The notes beneath the pieces were generated by a model. It made no database searches, had not been told where the DNA came from, and saw only the letters and a program-made list of their open reading frames with translations. A program made the translations under genes and the position numbers. 13,420 bases of DNA from CAYUYH01 sp964449175 (lineage in GTDB: Bacteria > Planctomycetota > Phycisphaerae > SM23-33): positions 1 through 13,420 of the forward strand of contig CAYUYH010000048.1 of NCBI GenBank assembly GCA_964449175.1, read 5' to 3'. This document shows positions 1 to 7,050 of this stretch, in pieces (positions within the stretch are counted from its first letter, which is position 1; every line of letters starts with the position of its first letter).

Positions 1-1476
1 CTCGGCCGCGGTTGCGTATAGCTCGGCCAGATACGGGTGATCGGTGTCGAGGAAGGCCACCTCCTCGGCTGGGGCTGTCGGGCCGATCTGCCCGACGGCC
101 GGGGCGAGCCGACCCGGCAGCAGTGCGGGCTCCGTCCCCGCCGGCGTGGCGAGCAGATCGTTGTAGCTGTCGACCTGGACGTCCGGGCCGAGGAAGAACA
201 CCGCCGTCCCGCCAGTGCGCACGAACCGCCGGATCGCCTGGGCAGCCGTTGCGTCGAAGGACGGCACGTTGCAGAAGAAGGCCGACGACACGCCGGCCAG
301 GTCGGCCGGGTCGAATGCTTCGGCGGGGACCACGCGCGGCCTGATCGGCCAGGCCGCGGCCGGGTCGCCATAAGGGTCGAGCGCCAGGGCGAGCATTCCC
401 GCCCCGCCGCTGGCCGCGACATCGGCCCCGCCCCCGGCCACGATCAGCGTCTCCAGGCGGTCGGCGACGGCGAAGCTGAAGTAGCGGACGTTGTCCGCCG
501 GCAGGTCGTCGCCGCGGTCGATGACGACCCTGCCGGTGTATTGGCCCGCGCGCTCGAAGCGATGCTGGAACCGCACGTCGGCTCGCGCCTCGGCCGAGCC
601 GGCTGGGCCGACCGTCACGCGGGCCTCGCGCCTGACGGGCTCGCCCGTCGGCTGATCCACCTCGAGGGCGACCGTCACCACGCGTTGCTCCGAACCGGAG
701 TTGACCACCGTCGCGGTGAAGCCGACCGTCGCGCCGACAACGGGCTGGCCCGTGATGCGCAGGTCGCTGACGGCGGCGTTGTCGATGCCGTCCAGCCCGC
801 CGCCGACGATCATCAGGTCCACGTCGCCCGCACCCGCCGGGGCGGGCTGGGAGAGCAGCTCCGCGAAGCTCGCCCGCTGGAGGTCGCTGAACAGGTAGAT
901 CGCCTTGCGTCCCTGCCCCTCGGCCGTCAGTGTCGCCGCGGCGTCGCGGAGCGCCTGGCCCACCGCCGCCTTGCCGGGCGACGGCTCGGCAGCCGCGACG
1001 GTCGCCCTCAGCAGGTCCAGCCGCGTGGTCAGCTCGGCAGAGGGAGACCGCCCGTCCGTCGTGATCACCGCGGCCAGATTGCCGCGGTCGGGCGAGTCCA
1101 GAAGCGCCGTTGCCTGCGTCTTCGCGATGGCCAGGCGGCTGGCCCCGCCGGCCAGGGCCGACATCGACATACTGTTGTCGACGATGACGACGGCGGACTC
1201 CTGGCCCGCGCCCAGCCATCCCGCCGCCCGCGAGATCGGCTCGGCCAGGCCCACCGCCAGCACGGCCAGCAGCACCGACCGCACGATCATCAGCAGCCAG
1301 TGCTGGACTCGCCGGCGCCGGGCGGTCTTGGCCATGGACAGGTGCACGAACCGCAGCGTGGGGAAGGCGGCCTGCTTGGCCCGCGCGGTGGCCTGCAGGT
1401 GCAACAGCGGCGGGATGCCCGCGGCCAGCACGCCGACCAGCAGCAGCGGCGCGGCGAATGTCAGTGCCGGCGTCAT
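1..1476 (-). CDS. BatA-like membrane protein with von Willebrand factor A domain (partial, C-terminus off window)
   Basis: The frame is open from the ATG at 1476 to the window edge, giving 492 residues without a stop. Residues 4-24 and about 60-78 are hydrophobic segments flanking a basic loop (TARRRRVQHW), the N-terminal double-membrane-segment layout of BatA-type proteins. A VWA domain follows: a MIDAS motif DNSMS (D100, S102, S104) after a hydrophobic strand, and a later FSDLQ strand. The remainder resembles beta-rich and glutamine-amidotransferase-like extracellular regions common in large planctomycete BatA proteins. The start overlaps the DUF58 stop as ATGA, so translation is probably coupled. 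In other bacteria this family sits with MoxR ATPases and DUF58 proteins and is linked to envelope stress or metal-dependent protein assembly; its substrate is unknown. The membrane and VWA assignment is firm, the role is inferred. Confidence 0.85.
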   Translation of the reverse strand, partial: MTPALTFAAPLLLVGVLAAGIPPLLHLQATARAKQAAFPTLRFVHLSMAKTARRRRVQHWLLMIVRSVLLAVLAVGLAEPISRAAGWLGAGQESAVVIVDNSMSMSALAGGASRLAIAKTQATALLDSPDRGNLAAVITTDGRSPSAELTTRLDLLRATVAAAEPSPGKAAVGQALRDAAATLTAEGQGRKAIYLFSDLQRASFAELLSQPAPAGAGDVDLMIVGGGLDGIDNAAVSDLRITGQPVVGATVGFTATVVNSGSEQRVVTVALEVDQPTGEPVRREARVTVGPAGSAEARADVRFQHRFERAGQYTGRVVIDRGDDLPADNVRYFSFAVADRLETLIVAGGGADVAASGGAGMLALALDPYGDPAAAWPIRPRVVPAEAFDPADLAGVSSAFFCNVPSFDATAAQAIRRFVRTGGTAVFFLGPDVQVDSYNDLLATPAGTEPALLPGRLAPAVGQIGPTAPAEEVAFLDTDHPYLAELYATAAE

Positions 1477-2375
1477 CGCGCGATCTTCCTCCGCCGGGCG
1501 AGGTAGTTCAGCAGCATCACGTCATACGGCGTGTCGGTGGTCACGTGCACGTACTCGATGTTCCGCTCGCCGCAGTCGCGACGGTATCGCTCGAGAAAAT
1601 CGCCCACCTCCCGGCGGTAGTCCTCGCGGACGTATCGCGGGTCGATCTGAAGGCGCTCATTCGTCTCGGCGTCCACCAGGGAGACGACGTCTCTGAACGG
1701 CAGGTCGATCTCGGCGGGGTCCATCAGGTGGAAGATGATGATCTGGTGCTTCTTGTAGACCAGGTGCTGGAGGGCCTTGAATACCTCCGCCGGCTCGTCG
1801 TAGAGGTCGGAGATGATGACGACCAGGCCCCTCTTGGCCAGCCGGCGGGCCAGCTCGTGGAACGTGTCGGCGATGGCGGTCCGGCCGCCCGGCTCAGCCG
1901 CCTCCAGGTGGCGGAAGATGCGGTCGATGTGGGCCGGCGTCGAGTGGCACGGCAGGTGGAACCGGATGGCTGAGTCGAACGCGGTCATGCCGACCATGTC
2001 CTGCTGGCGGGCCATCAGGTAGCTCAGGCACGCGGCCAGGAAGCAGCCGTATGTGAACTTGGTGATCTCGCCGGAGTGGCGGAAGCCCATCGAGGCGCTC
2101 GCGTCCAGCAGGATGTGCGCCCGCAGGTTGGTCTGCTGCTCGTACTGCTTGATGTAGTAGCGGTCGGACCGGCCCCAGGCGACCCAGTCCATGTGCCGGA
2201 TGTCGTCGCCGTGCGTGTATTCGCGATGCTCGGTGAACTCGACGGAGAAGCCCCGGTGCGGGCTGCGGTGCAGGCCTGAGATGAACCCCTCCACCGCCTG
2301 GCGTGCCAGCAGGCTGAGGTTGGCCAGCTTGGCGACACGGGCGGGGTCGAAGTACATGTATGGCGCCCGCGTCAT
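1473..2375 (-). CDS. DUF58 domain protein (VWA-like fold)
   Basis: This encodes 300 residues. The DUF58 hallmark lies at residues 49-77: EHREYTHGDDIRHMDW followed by WGRSDRYYIKQYE. A VWA-type strand with a MIDAS motif follows, LLDASASM (D91, S93, S95), and later VVIISDLYD provides the second acidic strand. No signal peptide or membrane segment is evident, so it is probably cytoplasmic or membrane-associated through its BatA-like neighbour. The frame stays open upstream to 2768, but homology starts at MTRAPYMYFD. The ATG at 2375 overlaps the last base of the rsmD stop codon, which marks it as the real start. DUF58 proteins normally follow a moxR ATPase gene and precede a batA-like gene. Here the batA partner is present, but the gene before it is rsmD. 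Family certain, cellular role unknown. Confidence 0.93.
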   Translation of the reverse strand: MTRAPYMYFDPARVAKLANLSLLARQAVEGFISGLHRSPHRGFSVEFTEHREYTHGDDIRHMDWVAWGRSDRYYIKQYEQQTNLRAHILLDASASMGFRHSGEITKFTYGCFLAACLSYLMARQQDMVGMTAFDSAIRFHLPCHSTPAHIDRIFRHLEAAEPGGRTAIADTFHELARRLAKRGLVVIISDLYDEPAEVFKALQHLVYKKHQIIIFHLMDPAEIDLPFRDVVSLVDAETNERLQIDPRYVREDYRREVGDFLERYRRDCGERNIEYVHVTTDTPYDVMLLNYLARRRKIAR

Positions 2376-2968
2376 CAGCCGCCCCCCTGCTCCTTCGCCG
2401 CCGCGGCGAGCAGCATGACGGTCATGCCGCCGTATTTCTTGACGCGATGGACCTGGAGCGGCCCGAAGGTCTGGTCGGCCGAGGCATCGCTGGGCAGGCG
2501 GAGGACGACCAGCCCGTCGTCCGACAGACTGTTGGATAGCGCCGAGAAGAGCTTCCGGCTGACCCGCTGCCAGGACTGCTGGCGGACCTGTGAGAACGGC
2601 GGATCGACGAAGGCGATGTCCACGGGCTCGTCGATGCCCGCCAGCCAGCGAGCCAGGCGCGACGGCACGTCGCCGCTCCACACGGTGCACGCCGGCGACG
2701 CGCCCATGGCCTCGATGTTCCGCCGCAGCCGGGCGAGGACGCGGCGGTCGCAGTCGGCCAGGTAGCATCGTCGTGCGGCCCGCGAGATCGCCTCCAACCC
2801 CAGTGTGCCCGTGCCACAGTACAGGTCCACCACTATCGCGTCGGTCAGCCTGTCGGCCAGGATGTCGAAGAGCGACTTCTTGGCCGCACCCGTCATCGGA
2901 CGGGTATCGCTGCCGGGCGGTGGCGCAAGGAGATTGCGACCTTTGTGTTGGCCGGCGAGTATACGCAT
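2375..2968 (-). CDS. rsmD: 16S rRNA (guanine(966)-N(2))-methyltransferase RsmD
   Basis: RsmD transfers a methyl group from SAM to N2 of G966 in 16S rRNA during assembly of the small subunit. The 197-residue product begins MRILAGQHKGRNL, the typical start of the family, followed by TRPMTGAAKKSLFDIL, which replaces the usual RPT..RVRE segment. The SAM-binding loop VDLYCGTGTLGLEA is at residues 48-60, the acidic end of the next strand is ADCD (71-74), and the catalytic motif DPPF is at 122-125. A further in-frame ATG at 2992 would add eight basic residues, but neither start has a clear Shine-Dalgarno sequence; the start at 2968 was chosen by family alignment. It is the first gene of a coupled cluster with the DUF58 and BatA-like genes, with the stop/start overlap TGATG. 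Confidence 0.92.
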   Translation of the reverse strand: MRILAGQHKGRNLLAPPPGSDTRPMTGAAKKSLFDILADRLTDAIVVDLYCGTGTLGLEAISRAARRCYLADCDRRVLARLRRNIEAMGASPACTVWSGDVPSRLARWLAGIDEPVDIAFVDPPFSQVRQQSWQRVSRKLFSALSNSLSDDGLVVLRLPSDASADQTFGPLQVHRVKKYGGMTVMLLAAAAKEQGGG

Positions 2969-2973
2969 CGTGC

Positions 2974-2993
2974 TATGCCGTCTTCTTGGCATA
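2974..2993 (-). promoter_or_regulatory. Hairpin just upstream of the rsmD start
   Basis: TATGCC at 2974-2979 and GGCATA at 2988-2993 are perfect 6-bp arms around an 8-nt loop. The structure ends six bases before the rsmD ATG at 2968. In the transcript it would lie across the ribosome-binding region, where no good Shine-Dalgarno is visible, so it could modulate initiation. If the alternative ATG at 2992 were used, this would be coding instead. The arms are seen directly, the function is inferred. Confidence 0.35.
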
Positions 2994-3003
2994 ACGCAGG
3001 AGC

Positions 3004-3027
3004 GGCCCGGAGCTTGCCTTCCGGGCC
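3004..3027 (-). promoter_or_regulatory. GC-rich hairpin in the rsmD leader
   Basis: GGCCCGGA at 3004-3011 and TCCGGGCC at 3020-3027 form a perfect 8-bp stem with an 8-nt loop. It lies between the putative TATAAT box at 3050-3055 and the rsmD start, so it would be in the 5' leader of that transcript. No oligo-T tract follows on either strand, so it does not look like an intrinsic terminator. Confidence 0.4.
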
Positions 3028-3049
3028 CTCACAGCCGCAGCAGACGGGG

Positions 3050-3055
3050 ATTATA
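3050..3055 (-). promoter_or_regulatory. Putative -10 box for the rsmD cluster
   Basis: The minus strand reads TATAAT, a perfect sigma-70-type -10 hexamer, in otherwise very GC-rich DNA. Transcription would start near 3044 and give a leader of roughly 76 nt. No recognisable -35 hexamer is present at the expected spacing (ACACAC), so strength and factor are uncertain. Confidence 0.4.
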
Positions 3056-3158
3056 ACGCAACGGGCCGGGGCGTGTGTGGGCCTGTGCTTGGCGGCGGGA
3101 GCAGGCCGGCAGACGGGCGCCGGGGGGCGGGGCGGTTGTCGGGCCCTGGCGGGGCTGG

Positions 3159-3194
3159 AAAAAAGGGCGCCCCGGCCGTTGCGGCGACCGGGGC
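3159..3194 (-). terminator. Possible intrinsic terminator on the minus strand
   Basis: On the minus strand, GCCCCGG (3194-3188) pairs with CCGGGGC (3175-3169). An inner CCG/CGG pair closes a CAA loop. GCCC and then six T residues (3164-3159) follow. The four-base gap between stem and T-run is not ideal. No minus-strand gene ends just upstream: the nearest is dxs, stopping at 3989 on the far side of an opposing gene. It may block read-through or antisense transcription from dxs, or end an unrecognised short RNA. Confidence 0.4.
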
Positions 3195-3251
3195 TGGGGC
3201 ATTGGTGCGGGGCCTTTGTGCAGGCCAGCTTGCGGTTGCTCAAGTCTTTAG

Positions 3252-3279
3252 TTGCTGCACCTGGAGCATAGGATAAAAT
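3252..3279 (+). promoter_or_regulatory. Putative sigma-70-type promoter of the lipoprotein gene
   Basis: TTGCTG (3252-3257) and TAAAAT (3274-3279) are separated by 16 bp. Transcription would begin near 3286, about 35 bases before the ATG at 3321. A purine-rich ribosome-binding stretch containing AAAGGGAGA lies between them. The AT-rich -10 stands out from the surrounding GC-rich sequence. Confidence 0.5.
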
Positions 3280-3320
3280 ACCGTCGCGGGCCAACTGCCC
3301 GGCGAAAGGGAGAAGAAAAA

Positions 3321-3935
3321 ATGACCCCATCGCGTACGATTGTGATCGCCCTGGCCGCCGTCCTGGTCGCGTGTGGCGCCGGCTGCGTCAAATACACCGA
3401 GCCGGTCGCCGCCGTGACGGCGGAGCTGACCCCAGCCGAGCGGAACTTCGAGGCGAACTGGCTGGCCGCCCAGGACGTGCTGCGCAGCTACCGGTTCACG
3501 ATCGACCGCCGCGACAAGCGGGCCGGCGTGATCACCACCAAGCCGCTGACCGGAATGCAGTACTTCGAGTTCTGGCGGCGCGACGCCGTCACGCCGGAGG
3601 CAGTGCTGGCAGGCTCCATCCAGACGATCCACCGCACCGCGACCGTCAGGATTGTCGCGTCCGACCCGGCCGGCGAGAAGCACGAGCCGGTCGTCCACGT
3701 CGCCGTCACCAAGCCCTACGACACGGCCGCGGGAATCCGCAGCACCTCCGAGGCGTACTCGATGTTCCTGCTGCCGGGCGAGCGGGAAGACCCCGCCCGC
3801 GCCCTGCTGGGTGCGGGCGCCGAGCCGACCGAGCCGGCGCTCGCCAAGCCTGCCGGATCGGACGTCAAGTTAGCCAGGCGGCTGCGCGAGGAGATCACGG
3901 TCGCGGCGGCACGGCGGCTGGCGGGCGGACGCTGA
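3321..3935 (+). CDS. Putative lipoprotein, no recognised family
   Basis: The product has 204 residues. A hydrophobic stretch (residues 7-18) runs into LVAC, a good lipobox with C18 as the likely lipidated residue; C22 in GAGC is a weaker alternative. The mature part starts with an acidic, alanine-rich linker. It then has a compact domain containing ANWLAAQDVLRSYRFTIDRR and GVITTKPLTGMQYFEFW, and ends in an alanine/arginine-rich helix. A periplasmic or outer-membrane-anchored location is expected. The start at 3321 is preferred over an upstream in-frame ATG at 3252, because AAAGGGAGA precedes it and the signal peptide begins there. It stands alone, divergent from rsmD and convergent with dxs (53-bp gap). 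I recognise no enzyme motif and assign no function. Confidence 0.85.
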   Translation: MTPSRTIVIALAAVLVACGAGCVKYTEPVAAVTAELTPAERNFEANWLAAQDVLRSYRFTIDRRDKRAGVITTKPLTGMQYFEFWRRDAVTPEAVLAGSIQTIHRTATVRIVASDPAGEKHEPVVHVAVTKPYDTAAGIRSTSEAYSMFLLPGEREDPARALLGAGAEPTEPALAKPAGSDVKLARRLREEITVAAARRLAGGR

Positions 3936-3988
3936 GGGGCGGTGTTCGCGGGCGGCGGGGGATGAAAACGTCGGCGTGGTCGCGGGGC

Positions 3989-5902
3989 CTACAGGTCTTG
4001 CCGCACGCCGCTGGAGGGGTGTTGGATCATCTCCTTGACGGTCACGGCGATATGTGCGGAGTCCAGGCCGGCCTCGGTGAGCTGCTCGACGCGCGAGGCA
4101 TGCTGGATGAACCGGTCGCCGATGCCCATCAGCCGCACGTTGCCCGCGGGCAGGCCCGCCCCCGACGCCAGCTCCAGCACGGCTGAGCCGAACCCGCCGA
4201 TGACGGCGTGGTCCTCGACGACGACCATCGGGCGACCCGTGGCGATTCGCGGCAGGATGGTCGCGGCGTCCAGGGGCTTGGCGAAGCGGGCGTTGACCAC
4301 GGCGACGTTCATGTCGTCTTCCCGCGCGAGCATCTCGGCGGCGGCAAGGGCCGGCTCGACCATCGTGCCGTAGCACAGCAGCGTTCCGTCCGCCCCCTCG
4401 CGCAGTATGCGGGAGCGGCCCGGCTTGAACGGCGGGCACGGGCCCGGCAGGGAGATGGCCACCTCGTCGCGAGGGTAGCGAATCGCCGACGGCCCCTTCA
4501 GCGACAGCGCCAACTGGAGGGCGGCGGTCAGCTCGGCCCCGTCAGCAGGCGCCATCAGCACCATGCCCGGCAGCGGCCGCAAGAAGGCGATGTCGCCGAA
4601 GCCGTGATGCGCCGCCCCGTCGCTGCCGACCAGCCCGGCGCGGTCCATGCACAGCACCACGGGCAGCCGCTGGAGCGACAGCTCGTGGAACACCTGGTCC
4701 ATCGCCCGCTGCATGAACGTGGAGTAGATGGCGACCACCGGCTTGAGCCCGCCCTTGGCCAGGCCCGCAGCCATGGCCACCGCGTGCGACTCGCTGATGC
4801 CGACGTCGATATAGCGGTCCGGGAAGGCCTCTCGGAACTTGTCCAGCCCCGTCCCGTCCGGCATGGCCGCGGTGAGGGCGACGACATTCTCGTCGGCCTT
4901 GCCTATCTCAACCATCGCCTTGGCGAACATATTGGTCCAGGTCGGCTTGGCCCGGGGCGGGAAGACGGCCTTGCCGCCCTCGACGACGTAGGCGGACGGG
5001 CTGTGGAAGCGGCACGGGTCTTCGACGGCGTACTGGCAGCCGCGGCCCTTCTGCGTGTGGACGTGCAGCAGGGCCGGGCGGTCCAGCGCCGAAAGCCGCC
5101 GCAACATTCCGGTCAGCTCACCCATGTTGTGCCCGTCGATCGGGCCGAAGTACGCGAAGCCCAATGCCTCGAACACCTGCTTGCCCTGGAGCGTGGTCTT
5201 CAGCCCGGCCTTGATGTTGCGCAGGGCCTCGGTGATCTCCTCGCCCATCGGCAGGTGCTGGAGCAGGTGCTCGGCGCCGTCACGGATGTCGCCGTAGGCG
5301 GCGGACGTCCGCACGCGAGCCAGCAGCCTGGCCACGGCGCCGTGCGTGCGGTCGATGGCCATCGAGTTGTCGTTCAGGACGATGAGGAACTGCCGCTTCA
5401 AGAGGGCGGCGTTGTTCAACCCCTCCAGTGAGAGCCCGTTGACGATGCTCGCGTCGCCGACGACGGCGACGACCTTGCTGTCCCGCCCGGCGGCCTGGTC
5501 GGCCCAGGCCAGCCCGCTGGCGGTGGAGATGGCCGTGCCGGCGTGCCCCGTGGCGAAGAGGTCGTAGGGACTCTCCGCCGGGTCGGGGAAGCCGCTTATC
5601 CCGTCGGCCTGGCGAAGCGTGTGGAAGTCCTGGCCCCGGCCCGTGAGTATCTTGTGGGCATAGCACTGATGCCCCACGTCCCACAGCAGCCTGTCGTGGC
5701 CTTCGGAGAAGTCGAACACGTAGTGCAGGGCGACGGTCAGTTCGGCGACGCCGAGGTTGCTGGCCAGGTGCCCGCCGCGATGGGAGACCACCTCGATGAT
5801 CCGTCGACGTATCTGGGCGGACAGCTCGACGAGCTGCTCGCCGCTGAGTCGCCTCAGTTGGTGCGGCGTGGTGAGGGAGTCTATGAGATTCTCGCTAGAC
5901 AT
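3989..5902 (-). CDS. dxs: 1-deoxy-D-xylulose-5-phosphate synthase
   Basis: Dxs condenses pyruvate and glyceraldehyde-3-phosphate, using thiamine diphosphate (TPP) and Mg2+, to form DXP, the first step of the MEP isoprenoid pathway. The 637-residue length is normal. Visible motifs are GGHLASNLGV with H45, DVGHQCYAHKILTGR (75-89), GHAGTAIS (119-126), the TPP/Mg segment GDAS (149-152) with NDN (177-179), FHSPSA with H300, the transketolase central domain ISESHAVAMAAGL with E371 as the catalytic glutamate, DRAGLVGSDGAAHHG, and a C-terminal transketolase domain. GHAG and GDAS differ from the common GHSS and GDGA. The start at 5902 is preferred over 5914 because GAGAGG lies four bases before it. 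That sequence overlaps the ispA stop, so the two genes are very likely one operon. It converges with the lipoprotein gene. Confidence 0.96.
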   Translation of the reverse strand: MSSENLIDSLTTPHQLRRLSGEQLVELSAQIRRRIIEVVSHRGGHLASNLGVAELTVALHYVFDFSEGHDRLLWDVGHQCYAHKILTGRGQDFHTLRQADGISGFPDPAESPYDLFATGHAGTAISTASGLAWADQAAGRDSKVVAVVGDASIVNGLSLEGLNNAALLKRQFLIVLNDNSMAIDRTHGAVARLLARVRTSAAYGDIRDGAEHLLQHLPMGEEITEALRNIKAGLKTTLQGKQVFEALGFAYFGPIDGHNMGELTGMLRRLSALDRPALLHVHTQKGRGCQYAVEDPCRFHSPSAYVVEGGKAVFPPRAKPTWTNMFAKAMVEIGKADENVVALTAAMPDGTGLDKFREAFPDRYIDVGISESHAVAMAAGLAKGGLKPVVAIYSTFMQRAMDQVFHELSLQRLPVVLCMDRAGLVGSDGAAHHGFGDIAFLRPLPGMVLMAPADGAELTAALQLALSLKGPSAIRYPRDEVAISLPGPCPPFKPGRSRILREGADGTLLCYGTMVEPALAAAEMLAREDDMNVAVVNARFAKPLDAATILPRIATGRPMVVVEDHAVIGGFGSAVLELASGAGLPAGNVRLMGIGDRFIQHASRVEQLTEAGLDSAHIAVTVKEMIQHPSSGVRQDL

Positions 5903-5910
5903 CCGGCCTC

Positions 5911-6807
5911 TCAACGTGTTCGCTTGGCCAGCAGCTCGGCCAGCGACTTCAGCTCATACGCCCTCTCGCCCAGGCGGTCAACCGCCCGTATGGCGGCGGC
6001 GGTCAGATCCTGCGCGACTCGCCCGGCGCCGGCGGCGCCGAGAACGGCCACATGGGTGCGCTTGCCGCGATCGGCGTCCTTGCCGGCTGTCTTGCCCAGG
6101 TCGGCGGTGCTGCCGGTCGCGTCCAGCAGATCGTCGATGAGCTGGAACGCCAGTCCGAGCGACTGGCCGTAGTCGCTCACAGCCTCCAGTGCGGGCCCGG
6201 ACGCGTCGCCGCAGATGGCGCCCATCCTGACCGACGCCTGGATCAGCGCGGCGGTCTTGCGGAAGTGGATGTACTCCAGGCCCTCCAAGCCGTACGGGAG
6301 CGGGCAGAGACCCATGTCGGCTACCTGCCCGGCGATCATCCCCTCGGCGCCGGCAGCCCGCGCCAGCTCGCAGGCCAAAGTCGCGGCCCGGCCATTGCCG
6401 GCCTCGCACAGCACGCCGAACGCCCGCGTCAGCAGCGCATCGCCGACGAGCACGCCCATCGCCTCGCCGAACTTCACGTGGGCGGTAGGCCGGCCGCGAC
6501 GAAGCTCGTCGTCGTCCATCGCCGGCAGGTCGTCGTGTACGAGGCTGTAAGTGTGCACCAGCTCGACGGCCACCGCCGCCCGCCGCACAAGCTCGCCGTC
6601 CTCCTCGCCCCCGACCGCCCGGGCGGCCATCATCACCAGGCCCGGGCGCAGACGCTTGCCGCCGCCCAGCGCGCAGTAGCGCATCGCCTCGGCCAGCGCA
6701 GCCGGCACGTCCGGCTCGACCAGCCAGGCTGCCAGGTCGCCCTCGACCACGGCGGCATAGGGCGCCAGCAGATCTTCCAAGGCATCGGCTTGTTGCTTCT
6801 GAGTCAT
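5911..6807 (-). CDS. ispA: Short-chain polyprenyl diphosphate synthase, probably farnesyl diphosphate synthase
   Basis: This 298-residue all-helical prenyltransferase condenses IPP with allylic diphosphates. It has GGGKRLRPGL (48-57) for IPP binding, the first aspartate-rich motif DDLPAMD (92-98) followed by DDELRRGRPTAH, FRKTAAL (182-188), and the second aspartate-rich motif DDLLD (225-229) followed by GSTADLGKTAGKD. The two-residue insertion in the first motif and tyrosine Y87 five residues before it match bacterial IspA enzymes, which make the C15 product; a geranylgeranyl product cannot be excluded. No strong Shine-Dalgarno sequence precedes the ATG at 6807. The stop codon is eight bases from the dxs start, with the dxs ribosome-binding site overlapping it. 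The often-linked xseB gene is not present upstream. Confidence 0.93.
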   Translation of the reverse strand: MTQKQQADALEDLLAPYAAVVEGDLAAWLVEPDVPAALAEAMRYCALGGGKRLRPGLVMMAARAVGGEEDGELVRRAAVAVELVHTYSLVHDDLPAMDDDELRRGRPTAHVKFGEAMGVLVGDALLTRAFGVLCEAGNGRAATLACELARAAGAEGMIAGQVADMGLCPLPYGLEGLEYIHFRKTAALIQASVRMGAICGDASGPALEAVSDYGQSLGLAFQLIDDLLDATGSTADLGKTAGKDADRGKRTHVAVLGAAGAGRVAQDLTAAAIRAVDRLGERAYELKSLAELLAKRTR

Positions 6808-6877
6808 ATTACCGCGGAGATGCCGTAACCGGCCTTGCCATGCGCCCAGCCTCGGCCGGCCGCGAACAAGGGCGGCT

Positions 6878-6883
6878 ATTATA
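6878..6883 (-). promoter_or_regulatory. Putative -10 box for ispA-dxs
   Basis: The minus strand reads TATAAT, which would start transcription about 65 bases before the ispA ATG. No convincing -35 hexamer is seen at 16-18 bp spacing. It resembles the lone TATAAT upstream of rsmD. Confidence 0.4.
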
Positions 6884-6981
6884 TCGCCTCCAATGGCTAT
6901 CCGGTACTACGTTGGGCGGTGAAGTTGCGTTCTCCCGCGGGCGCCGTCGGCCACACGCCGCGGCCAGCAAAGGCTCGCAAT

Positions 6982-7020
6982 GCGGGACGGGTCCGTGTAG
7001 TATTCTCCGACCCGTCCCGC
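6982..7020. repeat. Perfect 12-bp inverted repeat upstream of lpxA
   Basis: GCGGGACGGGTC (6982-6993) and GACCCGTCCCGC (7009-7020) are exact reverse complements separated by 15 bases. The spacer contains TAGTATTCT, which could hold a -10 element for lpxA. The right arm ends 30 bases before the lpxA ATG. It could be an operator for a dimeric regulator or a stable hairpin in the leader. Neither strand has an oligo-T tract, so an intrinsic terminator is unlikely. Confidence 0.6.
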
Positions 7021-7050
7021 CCAGGGGCGAGGGACGCAGGAGCGTGGCAC

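Larger units (their letters stand above)
2969..3320. other. 352-bp divergent intergenic region between rsmD and the lipoprotein gene
   Basis: I see no convincing gene here. The right end carries a probable plus-strand promoter for the lipoprotein gene. The left end holds a probable minus-strand promoter and hairpin-rich leader for rsmD. The middle (about 3065-3160) is very G-rich on the plus strand, with an imperfect repeat pair around GCCTG/CAGGC. A minus-strand hairpin with an oligo-T tract lies at 3159-3194. Short open frames cross the region but lack ribosome-binding sites and family resemblance. Confidence 0.6.
6808..7050. other. 243-bp divergent promoter region between ispA and lpxA
   Basis: No gene is supported here, although an in-frame extension of lpxA is open back to 6835. 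It contains a TATAAT box on the minus strand facing ispA and, near lpxA, a perfect 12-bp inverted repeat, followed by a Shine-Dalgarno sequence GCAGGAG eight bases before the lpxA ATG. Confidence 0.6.

Noticed and set aside
37..1506. Long plus-strand open frame of 489 codons
   Set aside because: It lies opposite the BatA-like gene. Its composition is arginine/glycine/histidine-rich without domain resemblance, as expected for an antisense frame in GC-rich DNA.
3065..3160. G-rich tract as a small RNA or riboswitch
   Set aside because: No known riboswitch core or consistent secondary structure could be recognised; base composition alone explains the imperfect repeats.
4208..5431. Plus-strand open frame of 407 codons
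   Set aside because: It is antisense to the well-supported dxs gene and has no recognisable motif or ribosome-binding site.
6835..7050. N-terminal extension of LpxA
   Set aside because: The family begins at the PKIHPTAIV segment. GCAGGAG is correctly spaced before the ATG at 7051, and the upstream part covers the promoter region and inverted repeat.
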